A stretch of DNA of 22,339 bases from Reyranella sp. (GTDB lineage: Bacteria > Pseudomonadota > Alphaproteobacteria > Reyranellales > Reyranellaceae). The DNA lies in the NCBI GenBank assembly GCA_030681635.1, contig JAUXRT010000407.1:1-22339 (forward strand), in the 5' to 3' direction. This document shows, piece after piece, positions 1-8,649 of this stretch. Numbering within the stretch: the stretch's first letter is position 1; the number at the start of each line of letters is the position of its first letter. The notes beneath the pieces were generated by a model. It saw only the letters and a list, made by a program, of their open reading frames with translations. It ran no database searches and had not been told where the DNA came from. A program made the position numbers and the translations under genes.

Positions 1-266
1 GGCGCGATCCACCACTCCCTTCCCCCCCACGTACGGGCAACGACGTCCCCTCGTCGACTTTGCCCGGTGGTGGTCGCGTCGCAGCGGAGGCCGGCAGCCC
101 CTCGCCGGCCTCCGCACCCCTTTCAGCACGTTTCACCGGGCCCACGACGCCCCCTCGACCGGCCGCAATCCAAGAGCCGGCTACATCGGGTCCGGTAGGC
201 GACAACCAGGGCGTTGCAGCCTCGATCGACGAAATCCTCTCGCGAAACGACGGAGGACGCCGGTGA
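1..266 (+). CDS. 3' end of gene upstream of ftsI, probable FtsL C-terminal tail (partial)
   Basis: A reading frame is open from base 3 to a TGA at 264-266, giving at least 87 residues; the start lies outside the window. What is visible is low-complexity sequence rich in Pro, Ala, Ser and Gly, ending in a short more regular segment (IDEILSRNDGGRR). No domain can be recognised. The call rests on position: in alphaproteobacterial dcw clusters ftsL sits directly before ftsI. FtsL is a small bitopic divisome protein with a periplasmic coiled coil, and it works with FtsQ/FtsB to activate FtsW-FtsI. If this is FtsL, its coiled coil lies upstream and this stretch is a disordered periplasmic tail. The stop overlaps the ftsI start as GTGA, so translation is probably coupled. 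A TTG at 60 could act as an internal start, but the frame is open above it, so I read it as part of a longer gene. Confidence 0.55.
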   Translation, partial: RDPPLPSPPRTGNDVPSSTLPGGGRVAAEAGSPSPASAPLSARFTGPTTPPRPAAIQEPATSGPVGDNQGVAASIDEILSRNDGGRR

Positions 267-2125
267 GGCTATGGCGCAAGTCTGGCTCGCCCGAACCGGC
301 CGCCGCGGCAAACGCGGCGGCCGGCGCGCGTTACAGCTCGCCGCAGGACCGTCTCAAGGGCGACGCCCAGGAGACGGCGCGGCAGCGCCTTGTCATCACC
401 TCGGCAATCTTCGTGATCGCCTTCGCAGCCGTCGGTTTGCGGATGGGCTACGTCTCGCTGCTGCGCGACGGCGCTGAGCCGACCCAGCGCGTGGCGGCCC
501 GCGGCGGCTCAATCCAGTCGGAACGGGCCGACATCGTCGATCGCAACGGCGCCGTGCTCGCGACGTCGGTGCCGGTGATGTCGGCCTTCGTCAATCCGCG
601 CCTGCTGCTCGATCCGCAGGAGGCCGCGCGCAAGATCGTGGCCGCCCTGCCGGAACAGAAGTACGACGACGTCAGGGAAAAACTCGAGGGCGACAAGACC
701 TTCGTCTGGATCAAGCGCGGCCTCAGCCCGCGTGAGCACAATCTCGTCAACCGTCTCGGCATTCCCGGCCTCGAGTTCCAGGCCGAGGAGCGGCGCATCT
801 ATCCGCAGGGCTCGGCCGCGGCGCACATCATGGGCTACGCCAGCGTCGACAACGCAGGCCTGGCCGGCGTCGAGCGCTTTTTCGATCAGCAGCTCCAGAG
901 CGGCGAGACGGTGCAGCTTTCCATCGATCTCCGCCTGCAGCGCATGGTCGAGCGCGAGATCGCGCGCGCCGCCCAGAAGTTCTCGGCGATCGGCGCCACG
1001 GCCATTGTCATGGATGTGACCAACGGCGAGGTCCTCGCCATGGCCTCGCTGCCGACGTTCGATCCCAACAGCACCAAGACGCTGACCAACGAGGCGCTGT
1101 TCAACCGGGCCACCCTGGGCGTCTACGAACAGGGCTCGACCTTCAAGATCTTCAATACGGCGATGGCGCTCGACACCGGCAGGGTGACGATGAGCAGCGT
1201 CTTCGACGCCACGTCGCCTATCAAGATCGACCGCTTCACGATCAACGACGACCATGCCCAGCGTCGGCCGCTGACGGTGCCGGAGATCTTCAAGTACTCG
1301 TCCAACATCGCCTCGGCCAAGATGGCCGTGGAGATGGGCTCGGAAACCCAGCGTGCCTTCTTCGACAAGATCGGATTCCTGAAGCCGCTGTCGACCCAGC
1401 TGCCCGAGGTTGCCTCGCCGCTCTATCCCCGGCAGTGGCAGAAGATCAGCACCATGACCATCGCCTTCGGGCACGGCATCTCGGTGACGCCGTTGCACCT
1501 GGCGACCGGATCGGCGGCCATGGTCAACGGCGGCATTCTCTACCAGCCCAGCCTGGTGAAGCGGAATGCGGCCAGCGACCAGGGCCGGCGGGTCATCCAG
1601 ACCAAGACTTCGATCAACCTGCGCCAGCTTCTGCGGCTGAACGTTGCCGAGGGCACGGGCAAGAACTCGAACGTTCCGGGATACGAGGTCGGCGGCAAGA
1701 CCGGCACGGCGGAAAAGCCGGCCCGCGGCGGCTACCGCCAAAAAGCCCTAATCAGTTCGTTCGTTGGCGCGTTTCCCATGAACGATCCGAAATTCGTCAT
1801 TCTGGTCTCGCTCGACGAGCCCAAGGGTCTTCCCGAAACCGGCGGCTACGCCACGGCCGGCTGGGTGGCTGCGCCGTCGGTCAAGGTCATCATCGAAGGC
1901 ATCGTGTCCCTGTATGGCATCCTGCCGGGCGACCTCAAGGAGGGCCTGCCGCCGCTCGAGATCGCCTCGACGCCGGTGCCGGCACCAGTCGTGCCGCCGC
2001 AGTTCGTACCGGCGAATGCGCGTCATCGCGGCTCCGAACATCGCAAGGCCGTGCCGGTGCGGCCCGGTGCAGCGCAGACCGCAGCGGCCCCCCCAGCGGG
2101 AGTGCGTCGCGTTGCGGCTGAGTGA
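263..2125 (+). CDS. ftsI: Peptidoglycan D,D-transpeptidase FtsI (penicillin-binding protein 3)
   Basis: This is the septum-specific class B PBP, which cross-links peptidoglycan strands made by FtsW at the division site. The 620-residue product has a basic cytoplasmic N-terminus and one membrane anchor at about residues 42-67. A PBP dimerisation domain follows at about 85-230, containing the DRNG motif. The transpeptidase domain shows all three catalytic motifs: STFK with nucleophile Ser292, SSN at 346-348, and KTGT starting at Lys479. After about residue 570 there is a Pro/Ala-rich and partly basic tail that the catalytic domain does not need. The GTG start at 263 is chosen because it overlaps the upstream stop (GTGA) and has a GGAGGA ribosome site at 252-257. 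It is a little longer than the E. coli protein (588 residues), mainly through the tail. Function is certain; the role of the tail is unknown. Confidence 0.97.
   Translation: MRLWRKSGSPEPAAAANAAAGARYSSPQDRLKGDAQETARQRLVITSAIFVIAFAAVGLRMGYVSLLRDGAEPTQRVAARGGSIQSERADIVDRNGAVLATSVPVMSAFVNPRLLLDPQEAARKIVAALPEQKYDDVREKLEGDKTFVWIKRGLSPREHNLVNRLGIPGLEFQAEERRIYPQGSAAAHIMGYASVDNAGLAGVERFFDQQLQSGETVQLSIDLRLQRMVEREIARAAQKFSAIGATAIVMDVTNGEVLAMASLPTFDPNSTKTLTNEALFNRATLGVYEQGSTFKIFNTAMALDTGRVTMSSVFDATSPIKIDRFTINDDHAQRRPLTVPEIFKYSSNIASAKMAVEMGSETQRAFFDKIGFLKPLSTQLPEVASPLYPRQWQKISTMTIAFGHGISVTPLHLATGSAAMVNGGILYQPSLVKRNAASDQGRRVIQTKTSINLRQLLRLNVAEGTGKNSNVPGYEVGGKTGTAEKPARGGYRQKALISSFVGAFPMNDPKFVILVSLDEPKGLPETGGYATAGWVAAPSVKVIIEGIVSLYGILPGDLKEGLPPLEIASTPVPAPVVPPQFVPANARHRGSEHRKAVPVRPGAAQTAAAPPAGVRRVAAE
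2098..2102 (+). promoter_or_regulatory. Ribosome binding site supporting the TTG start of murE
   Basis: GGGAG lies nine bases before the TTG at 2112. The alternative ATG at 2130 has only a weaker GAGTGAG-like stretch close upstream. Together with the family-like N-terminus MRLSEL, this favours the TTG start. The site lies inside the coding sequence of ftsI. Confidence 0.45.
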
Positions 2126-3617
2126 GCTCATGCGCCGCAGCGCACATGACGCCGTGTCCTCCTCCGCGTTGCCGCGCGATCCAATCCTCGCCGGCCTGAC
2201 CCTCGATTCGCGAAAGGTCCGGCCGGGTTATCTGTTCGCGGCCATGCCGGGCACGCATCACGACGGTGCAGCCTTTGTCGCCGACGCGGTCGGCCGCGGC
2301 GCCGCGGCGATCCTGGCCGCCCCCGATGCATCGCTGCCGGCGCTGGATCCTGGCATCGTCGTCGTGCGCGACGCCAACCCGCGCCGCCGCGTGGCGTTGA
2401 TGGCGGCGGCGTTCGCCGGCCTCCAGCCCGCCACCGTCGCTGCCGTCACCGGCACCAACGGCAAATCCTCGACCGTCCATTTCGTACGCCAGATCTGGGA
2501 GGCGCTCGGCCTCAAGGCGGCGAGCGTCGGCACGCTCGGCATCGTCTCGCCGGGATTGACGCGGGAGGCGGGCCTCACGACGCCCGATCCGGTGCAACTC
2601 CACGAGGATCTGGCGACGCTTGCCCGCGAAGGGGTCGCGCATCTGGCGATCGAGGCGTCGAGTCACGGTCTCGACCAGCACCGCCTCGACGGCGTCCGGC
2701 TTGCGGCGGCGGTCTTCACCAATCTCACGCACGAGCATCTCGACTATCACGCCTCGATGGAGACCTACTTCGCGGCCCAGGCGCGGCTGTTCGATAGCCT
2801 GTTGCCGGCAGATGGCACGGCGATCGTCAACGCCGACAGCGATCGTGCCGAGGCATTGGCCGCGATCTGCCGGCAGCGCGGCATTCGCTTCTGGACCTAT
2901 GGCGCCAAGGGGAGGGAAATCCGCCTGATCGGCGACGATCCCACCTCGACCGGCCAGCACCTCACGATCGACGTGCTGGGCGCGCGCCATGAAGTCGATC
3001 TCCCCCTGGTCGGAGGCTTCCAGGCGTCCAATGCGCTCGCGGCCCTCGGCCTCGTCGTGGCGACCGGCGGCGATCCGGCGCGCGCGGTGGCGGCGCTGGC
3101 GAACCTCACCGGGGCGCCTGGCCGCCTGCAACTCGTTGCCCGCCACCGCTCCGGTGCGCCGATCTATGTCGACTATGCCCACAAGCCCGAGGCGCTGGAG
3201 ACCGTGCTGGGCACGCTTCGGCCGTTCGCACGCGGCAAGCTGGTCGTGGTGTTCGGCTGCGGCGGCGATCGCGATCGGGCCAAGCGGCCGGTCATGGGCG
3301 AGATCGCCACCCGGCTCGCCGATCTCACCATCGTCACCGACGACAATCCGCGCAGCGAGGAACCTCAGGCGATCCGCGGCGAGATTCTGCGCGGCATTGC
3401 GGCTGATCGGAAGAACTGGATCGAGGCCACCGACGGTCGCTATGCTGCCATCGAAGCCGGTATGGCTGCCCTTGGCCGTGCCGACGACCTGCTGCTGATC
3501 GCCGGCAAGGGCCACGAGACCGGACAGACCATCAAGGGCGTCACGCATCCCTTCGACGACGCTGAAGTTGCGCGCGAGCTCGCGGGAGGGCGCGCGCCTG
3601 GGAAGGCGCTGACATGA
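2112..3617 (+). CDS. murE: UDP-MurNAc-L-Ala-D-Glu:meso-diaminopimelate ligase MurE
   Basis: Cytoplasmic ATP-dependent Mur ligase that adds the third residue of the stem peptide. From the TTG at 2112 the product is 501 residues, a normal MurE length. It has the N-terminal UDP-binding domain (LDSRKVRPG near residue 30), the ATP-binding P-loop TGTNGKSS at 113-120, the central-domain segment EASSHGLDQHR, and a C-terminal ligase domain. The DNPR motif at 411-414 is the signature of enzymes that use meso-diaminopimelate rather than lysine. The TTG start gives an N-terminus (MRLSEL) like that of known MurE proteins and overlaps ftsI by 14 bases. The alternative ATG at 2130 would remove six residues. 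The gene is followed by murF with an ATGA overlap. Function is certain; the exact start is moderately sure. Confidence 0.96.
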   Translation: MRLSELMRRSAHDAVSSSALPRDPILAGLTLDSRKVRPGYLFAAMPGTHHDGAAFVADAVGRGAAAILAAPDASLPALDPGIVVVRDANPRRRVALMAAAFAGLQPATVAAVTGTNGKSSTVHFVRQIWEALGLKAASVGTLGIVSPGLTREAGLTTPDPVQLHEDLATLAREGVAHLAIEASSHGLDQHRLDGVRLAAAVFTNLTHEHLDYHASMETYFAAQARLFDSLLPADGTAIVNADSDRAEALAAICRQRGIRFWTYGAKGREIRLIGDDPTSTGQHLTIDVLGARHEVDLPLVGGFQASNALAALGLVVATGGDPARAVAALANLTGAPGRLQLVARHRSGAPIYVDYAHKPEALETVLGTLRPFARGKLVVVFGCGGDRDRAKRPVMGEIATRLADLTIVTDDNPRSEEPQAIRGEILRGIAADRKNWIEATDGRYAAIEAGMAALGRADDLLLIAGKGHETGQTIKGVTHPFDDAEVARELAGGRAPGKALT

Positions 3618-5026
3618 CCGCCCTCTGGACCTCCGATGAGGTGAGCAAGGCGCTGTCGCCGGTCGCGGCCGTTGCGCCCTTCACAGCGGACGGCGTGACG
3701 TTCGACAGCCGCGCCGTCGGCAAGGGAGATCTCTTCTTTGCGCTCGGCGGCGAGACCACCGACGGTCATGGCTTCGTGGCCGATGCGCTTGCGCGTGGTG
3801 CCGCGGCTGCCGTCGTTTCCCGCGACGTCGAGGGTGCACGCGGCACGTTGATCCGCGTTCCCGACACGATGAAGGCGCTGGTCGATCTCGGTCGCGCCGG
3901 CCGCCGTCGCAGCAAAGCGCGCATTGCCAGCGTCACGGGCTCGGTCGGCAAGACCAGCACCAAGGATGCCTTGCGGGCGATGCTGTCGGCCCAGGCGCCG
4001 ACCTCGGCCAGCGTGGCGAGCTACAATAATCATGTCGGCGTCCCGATCAGCCTGGCGCGACTGCCGCGCGAGGCGCGTTACGGCGTCTTCGAGATCGGCA
4101 TGAATCATCCCGGCGAGATCGAGCCGCTGGCCCGCCAGGTCGAGGCGCATGTTGGCGTGATCACCAACGTGGGTGCCGTCCATATCGGGCACATGGGCAG
4201 CGAAGAGGCGATCGCCGATGAAAAGGGCTGCCTGTTTGCCGGCATGGCGGAAGGTGCAGCCGCCGTGCTCAATCGCGACAGCCGCCATTACGACCGTCTC
4301 GCCGACCATGCCCGTCATTTCGGTGTTTCCCGCATCGTGGGCTTCGGCCGCAGCGAGGCAGCCGAGGCGCGACTTCTCGCCTGCGACCTGCAGGATGCGG
4401 GCAGCGATGTTGCGGCCTTGATCCATGGCCGGCGGATCGAGTATCGGCTGGGGGCGGCGGGCGAACACTGGGTGCTGAACAGCGTGGCGGCGCTTGCCGT
4501 CGTCGAGGCGCTGGGCGCCGACGTGGCAGAGGCCGCGGCGAGGCTGGCGAAGGTCAAGGCGTCGCCGGGTCGGGGCGCGCGCCGGATGCTGACGTTCGGG
4601 GCCGGTGCGATCGAGCTGCTCGATGAGAGCTACAACGCCAACCCGGTGTCGGTCCGCGCCATGCTCGCCGTGCTGTCGCGTACCGAGCCCAAGCCCGGCG
4701 GACGTCGCGTGCTGGCGTTGGGTGACATGCGTGAGCTGGGCGAAGGCGCAGATGCCGACGCCTATCACGCGGGCCTGGCCGACGCGGTGGCAATGAGCGG
4801 GGCGGCGCAGGTGTTCCTGTGCGGGCCGCACATGCAGGCACTGTGGCAATGCCTGGCGCCGGCGCAGCGCGGCGTGCATCGACCGGATTCAGCCTCGCTC
4901 GCTGGCGAGGTCGCAGCAGCCCTTCGTGCCGGTGACGTGGTCGCGGTGAAGGGTTCGCTGGGTTCGAAAATGAAATTCGTCGTAGACGCCATTGTGGCGG
5001 CAAGCGGCGGCGAGGTGGGACTCTAA
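3614..5026 (+). CDS. murF: UDP-MurNAc-tripeptide:D-alanyl-D-alanine ligase MurF
   Basis: Cytoplasmic ATP-dependent ligase that attaches the D-Ala-D-Ala dipeptide made by Ddl, completing UDP-MurNAc-pentapeptide. The 470-residue product has an N-terminal substrate domain (FDSRAVGKGDLFFAL), a P-loop TGSVGKTSTK from Thr108 (Lys113), the central-domain segment GMNHPGEIEPL, and a C-terminal domain with LDESYNANP and VKGSLGSKM, all typical of MurF. The ATG at 3614 overlaps the murE stop as ATGA and is preceded by GGAAGG. The stop is two bases before mraY. Nothing is unusual. Confidence 0.97.
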   Translation: MTALWTSDEVSKALSPVAAVAPFTADGVTFDSRAVGKGDLFFALGGETTDGHGFVADALARGAAAAVVSRDVEGARGTLIRVPDTMKALVDLGRAGRRRSKARIASVTGSVGKTSTKDALRAMLSAQAPTSASVASYNNHVGVPISLARLPREARYGVFEIGMNHPGEIEPLARQVEAHVGVITNVGAVHIGHMGSEEAIADEKGCLFAGMAEGAAAVLNRDSRHYDRLADHARHFGVSRIVGFGRSEAAEARLLACDLQDAGSDVAALIHGRRIEYRLGAAGEHWVLNSVAALAVVEALGADVAEAAARLAKVKASPGRGARRMLTFGAGAIELLDESYNANPVSVRAMLAVLSRTEPKPGGRRVLALGDMRELGEGADADAYHAGLADAVAMSGAAQVFLCGPHMQALWQCLAPAQRGVHRPDSASLAGEVAAALRAGDVVAVKGSLGSKMKFVVDAIVAASGGEVGL

Positions 5027-5028
5027 GG

Positions 5029-6120
5029 ATGTTCTATAACCTTCTCTATCCGTTGGCGGACGTGTTCGGGCCGTTCAACCTGTTCCGCTACCTGACGTTC
5101 CGCTCGATCGGCGCGTTCATCACGGCGCTGGTTCTGAGCTTCCTGATCGGCGGCGTCCTGATCCGCTGGCTGCGCAGCAAGCAGCAGCAGGGCCAGCCGA
5201 TCCGTGACGACGGTCCCGCCAGTCACCTCCTGACCAAGAAGGGCACGCCCACCATGGGCGGTCTCCTGATCCTGATCACGCTCGCCATCGCCACGCTGCT
5301 GTGGGCCGACCTCAGCAACCGCTATGTCTGGATCGTGCTCGCCGTCACCCTGGCGTTCGGCGCGATCGGCCTGTGGGACGATTTCCTCAAGGTCACCAAG
5401 CGCAACTCCAAGGGCGTGCCGGGCAAGGTGAAGCTCGCGCTGTCGATCGCCGTCGCTGCCGTCGCGGCCTACATGATCGCGCAACTGTCGCCGACGCCGC
5501 TCCGCTACATGCTGGCGCTGCCCTTCCTCAAGGACCTTCTGCTGCCCCTGGGCGTCGTGGGCTTCGTGGCCTTCGGCTGTCTCGTGATGGTGGGCGCCTC
5601 CAACGCCGTTAACCTGACCGACGGTCTCGATGGCCTCGCGATCGGTCCGGTCATCATGGCGTCGGCCGTGTTCGGCCTGATCGCCTACGTCGTCGGCAAC
5701 ACCATCCTCACCAACTATCTCTATCTCCATCATGTCCCGCGGTCGGGCGAACTCGCGGTGCTGCTGGCGGCGCTGGTCGGCGCCGGGCTCGGTTTCCTGT
5801 GGTTCAATGCCCCGCCTGCGATGGTGTTCATGGGCGATACCGGTTCGCTCGCCATCGGTGGCGCGCTGGGCGCCGTGGCCGTCGTCACCAAGCACGAGAT
5901 CGTGCTGGCGATCGTGGGCGGGCTGTTCGTGCTCGAGACCGTCTCGGTGATCGTCCAGGTCCTGTCCTACAAGTGGACGGGGCGCCGCGTCTTCCGCATG
6001 GCGCCGCTGCACCATCATTTCGAGCAGAAGGGTTGGGCCGAGCCCACCATCGTGTTCCGCTTCTGGATCATCGCCGCCATCCTCGCGATGGCGGGCCTCG
6101 CCACATTGAAGCTGAGGTGA
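5029..6120 (+). CDS. mraY: Phospho-N-acetylmuramoyl-pentapeptide transferase MraY
   Basis: Integral membrane enzyme that moves phospho-MurNAc-pentapeptide from UDP to undecaprenyl phosphate, making lipid I. The 363-residue protein is hydrophobic throughout, with about ten membrane segments as expected. Visible family motifs are DDG at 60-62 followed by KKGTPTMGG, the aspartate pair Asp117-Asp118, NLTDGLDG from Asn195, MGDTGS with Asp270, and the HHHFE loop from His328. The aspartates match those involved in Mg2+ binding and catalysis in the family. The ATG follows the murF stop after two bases, with GAGG at 5012-5015 as ribosome site. Confidence 0.98.
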   Translation: MFYNLLYPLADVFGPFNLFRYLTFRSIGAFITALVLSFLIGGVLIRWLRSKQQQGQPIRDDGPASHLLTKKGTPTMGGLLILITLAIATLLWADLSNRYVWIVLAVTLAFGAIGLWDDFLKVTKRNSKGVPGKVKLALSIAVAAVAAYMIAQLSPTPLRYMLALPFLKDLLLPLGVVGFVAFGCLVMVGASNAVNLTDGLDGLAIGPVIMASAVFGLIAYVVGNTILTNYLYLHHVPRSGELAVLLAALVGAGLGFLWFNAPPAMVFMGDTGSLAIGGALGAVAVVTKHEIVLAIVGGLFVLETVSVIVQVLSYKWTGRRVFRMAPLHHHFEQKGWAEPTIVFRFWIIAAILAMAGLATLKLR

Positions 6121-6124
6121 GCGG

Positions 6125-7525
6125 ATGATCGATCTCGCCTTCCTCAAGGGATCGTCCTTCGTCGTGCTGGGGCTCGCGCGCTCCGGCCTGGCGACGGCGC
6201 GCGCCCTCGCGGCGGCGGGCGTCGGATGCGTCGCCTGGGATGACGACGCCGCCTCGCGCGCGGCCGCGGTTGCCGCCGGCGTGGCGCTCGCAGATCCGGC
6301 CTCGATCGACTGGTCGCGCACGACGGCGCTGGTCATCAGCCCTGGCATTCCCAGCCATCTGCCGGTGCCGCATCCCGTGGCGGCGGCGGCGCGCGCGGCG
6401 GGCAAGAAGATCATCTGCGATGTCGAGCTGCTGGCCCGTGCCGCCCCGAAGGCGTGCTTCGTGGCCATCACCGGGACCAACGGCAAGTCGACGACGACGG
6501 CTCTGATCGGCCACATCCTCGCCCAGGCCGGTGTGCAATGCGAAGTCGGCGGCAACATCGGACGGGGCGCACTCGATCTGGCGCCGCTGGGCGAGGGCGG
6601 CGTCTATGTCCTCGAACTGTCATCGTACCAGCTCGAACTGCTGGAAACCTTCCGTGCCAACATCGCTGTCTGGCTGAACGTCACGCCCGACCATATCGAC
6701 CGTCACGGCGACATGGCGGGCTATGTCGCGGCCAAGGAAAACATCTTCGCCCGTCAGCAAGCCGGCGATTGTGCCGTGATCGGCATCGACGACGAGCCTT
6801 CGCGCGGCGTCCACGACAGGATCTCGGCGCGGCCGGGCATCGTCGCCATCCCAGTGGCCTTCGATCGGCCGGTCGCCGGCGGCGTCTCATTTCGCGCCGG
6901 CCGCCTGATCGACGCCGACGGCTATGCGGTCGACTTCTCCGATGTGCCGACGCTGCCGGGTGACCACAATGCGCAGAACGCCGCCTGCGCCTGGGCCGCC
7001 TGCCGCTGGCTCGACCTGCCGCGCGAGCGGATTGTCGAGGGTCTGCGCAGCTATCCCGGCTTGCCGCACCGCCAGGAGCGTGTCGCCCAGGTGGGCAACG
7101 TCGTCTACATCAACGACAGCAAGGCGACCAATGCGGAGGCCGCGGCGCGGGCGCTTTCGAGCTATCACGACATTTACTGGATCCTCGGCGGCCAGGCGAA
7201 AGAGGGCGGCGTGGCACCGCTCGCGGCCTACTTCGACCGTATCCGCCATGCCTTCCTGATCGGCGAAGCGACCGATCTGTTCGCCGGCCAGCTCGAAGGC
7301 AAGCTGCCCTACAGCCGCTGCGGCGATCTGCAGTCGGCGCTCGATGCGGCGCACCTGCGCGCGCAGCGCGAGTGTGGCGGTCAGGGAGGCGGTGCGGCGG
7401 TGGTCCTGCTCTCGCCGGCCTGCGCCTCGTGGGATCAGTGGAAGAGTTACGAGCATCGCGGCGATGCCTTTCGCGCCATGGCGCGAGCGTTGCCGGGTGC
7501 CCAGCGTTTGGGGATGGCGGCATGA
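6125..7525 (+). CDS. murD: UDP-MurNAc-L-alanine:D-glutamate ligase MurD
   Basis: Cytoplasmic ATP-dependent ligase that adds D-glutamate to UDP-MurNAc-L-Ala. The 466-residue product has a Rossmann-like N-terminal domain (VLGLARSGLATARAL), the P-loop TGTNGKSTTT from Thr116, the central segment ELSSYQLE, then HRQERV and NDSKATN at 330-336, whose lysine matches the conserved C-terminal-domain lysine of the family. It starts four bases after mraY, with GAGG at 6114-6117 well placed. Its stop overlaps the ftsW start (ATGA). Confidence 0.97.
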   Translation: MIDLAFLKGSSFVVLGLARSGLATARALAAAGVGCVAWDDDAASRAAAVAAGVALADPASIDWSRTTALVISPGIPSHLPVPHPVAAAARAAGKKIICDVELLARAAPKACFVAITGTNGKSTTTALIGHILAQAGVQCEVGGNIGRGALDLAPLGEGGVYVLELSSYQLELLETFRANIAVWLNVTPDHIDRHGDMAGYVAAKENIFARQQAGDCAVIGIDDEPSRGVHDRISARPGIVAIPVAFDRPVAGGVSFRAGRLIDADGYAVDFSDVPTLPGDHNAQNAACAWAACRWLDLPRERIVEGLRSYPGLPHRQERVAQVGNVVYINDSKATNAEAAARALSSYHDIYWILGGQAKEGGVAPLAAYFDRIRHAFLIGEATDLFAGQLEGKLPYSRCGDLQSALDAAHLRAQRECGGQGGGAAVVLLSPACASWDQWKSYEHRGDAFRAMARALPGAQRLGMAA

Positions 7526-8649
7526 TCCAGGTTCCACGCGACGACCGCAGCGTGATCGGCCAATGGTGGTGGACCGTCGCTCGATGGTCGCTGGGCGCGA
7601 TCCTGGCGATCATGGCCTTTGGCGTTCTGCTGACTCTTGCGGCGTCGCCGCCGGCGGCCGAGCGCATCGGCGCCGACTCGTTCATGTTTGCCAAGCGCCA
7701 GTTCATCTTCCTGCCGATGGCGCTCATGGTGATGCTGGCGATTTCGCTGGCCTCGCCGCGCCATGTCCGGCGGCTTGCCCTGCTGGTGTTCTGCGGCAGC
7801 GTGGTGCTGCTGGCTGCCACTTTCGTCATCGGCGTCGAGATCAAGGGCGCTCGGCGGTGGATCTCCGTGCCCGGCCTTTCCAGCCTGCAGCCCTCGGAGT
7901 TCGCCAAGCCCAGCCTCGCCGTGATCTCGGCTTGGCTGCTGGCGCAAAGCCGCACCGAGCGCCGGGTGCCAGGCTATTTCCTCTGCACCCTGCTGGTAGG
8001 CACGGTCCTCGGGCTCCTGATCCTGCAGCCCGATCTCGGCATGAGCGTCGTTGTCGCCGCGGTCTGGGGGGTACAGCTCTTCGTCGTCGGCCTGCCGATG
8101 TGGGTCGCCGGCTTCGGCGCGGCGGGTGCCGGGGGGGCGCTGTTCGGCAGTTACTTCCTGTTCAGCCACGTCCGCAGTCGCTTCGATCGCTTCCTCGACC
8201 CCTCGTCGGGCGACAACTACCAGGTCAATACCTCCCTCGAAGCCTTCATGAACGGCTCATTGTTCGGGCGCGGCCCGGGCGAGGGCACGGTCAAGGCGCA
8301 GTTGCCCGACGCGCACACCGATTTCGTGATGGCCGTTGCCGGCGAGGAGTTCGGTCTCGTTGTCTGCCTGCTGATCCTGGGCCTGTTCGCCTTCGTGACT
8401 CTGCGCTCGATGTCGCGCGCGTCGAAGGAGACCAGCCTCTTCATTACCCTGGCGGCCACCGGCCTCGCCGTGCAGTTCGGCCTGCAGGCGGCCATCAACA
8501 TGGCCTCGACCATCCAGCTCATCCCCGCCAAGGGCATGACGCTGCCGTTCATCTCCTATGGCGGCTCCTCGGCGCTCGCCATGGCGATCTGTCTCGGCAT
8601 GCTGTTGTCGCTGACGCGTGAGCATGCCGGCCTCCGGGAGGCGGTGTGA
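7522..8649 (+). CDS. ftsW: Septal peptidoglycan glycosyltransferase FtsW (SEDS family)
   Basis: SEDS-family polymerase that joins lipid II into glycan strands at the septum together with FtsI. The 375-residue protein is a multi-pass membrane protein (about ten segments by eye). It contains LQPDLGMSVV, the GRGPGEGTVK segment, HTDFVMAVAGEE with the conserved Asp267, and the C-terminal ISYGGSS motif. The frame is open upstream to 7372, but the ATG at 7522 is chosen because it overlaps the murD stop as ATGA and gives a normal FtsW N-terminus. FtsW rather than its paralogue RodA is inferred from the position between murD and murG and from the GRGPGEG wording common in alphaproteobacterial FtsW. 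Confidence 0.96.
   Translation: MIQVPRDDRSVIGQWWWTVARWSLGAILAIMAFGVLLTLAASPPAAERIGADSFMFAKRQFIFLPMALMVMLAISLASPRHVRRLALLVFCGSVVLLAATFVIGVEIKGARRWISVPGLSSLQPSEFAKPSLAVISAWLLAQSRTERRVPGYFLCTLLVGTVLGLLILQPDLGMSVVVAAVWGVQLFVVGLPMWVAGFGAAGAGGALFGSYFLFSHVRSRFDRFLDPSSGDNYQVNTSLEAFMNGSLFGRGPGEGTVKAQLPDAHTDFVMAVAGEEFGLVVCLLILGLFAFVTLRSMSRASKETSLFITLAATGLAVQFGLQAAINMASTIQLIPAKGMTLPFISYGGSSALAMAICLGMLLSLTREHAGLREAV
8637..8641 (+). promoter_or_regulatory. Ribosome binding site deciding the murG start
   Basis: GGAGG ends seven bases before the ATG at 8649 but only four before the in-frame GTG at 8646. The usual spacing therefore favours the ATG. The site lies within the last codons of ftsW. Confidence 0.55.
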
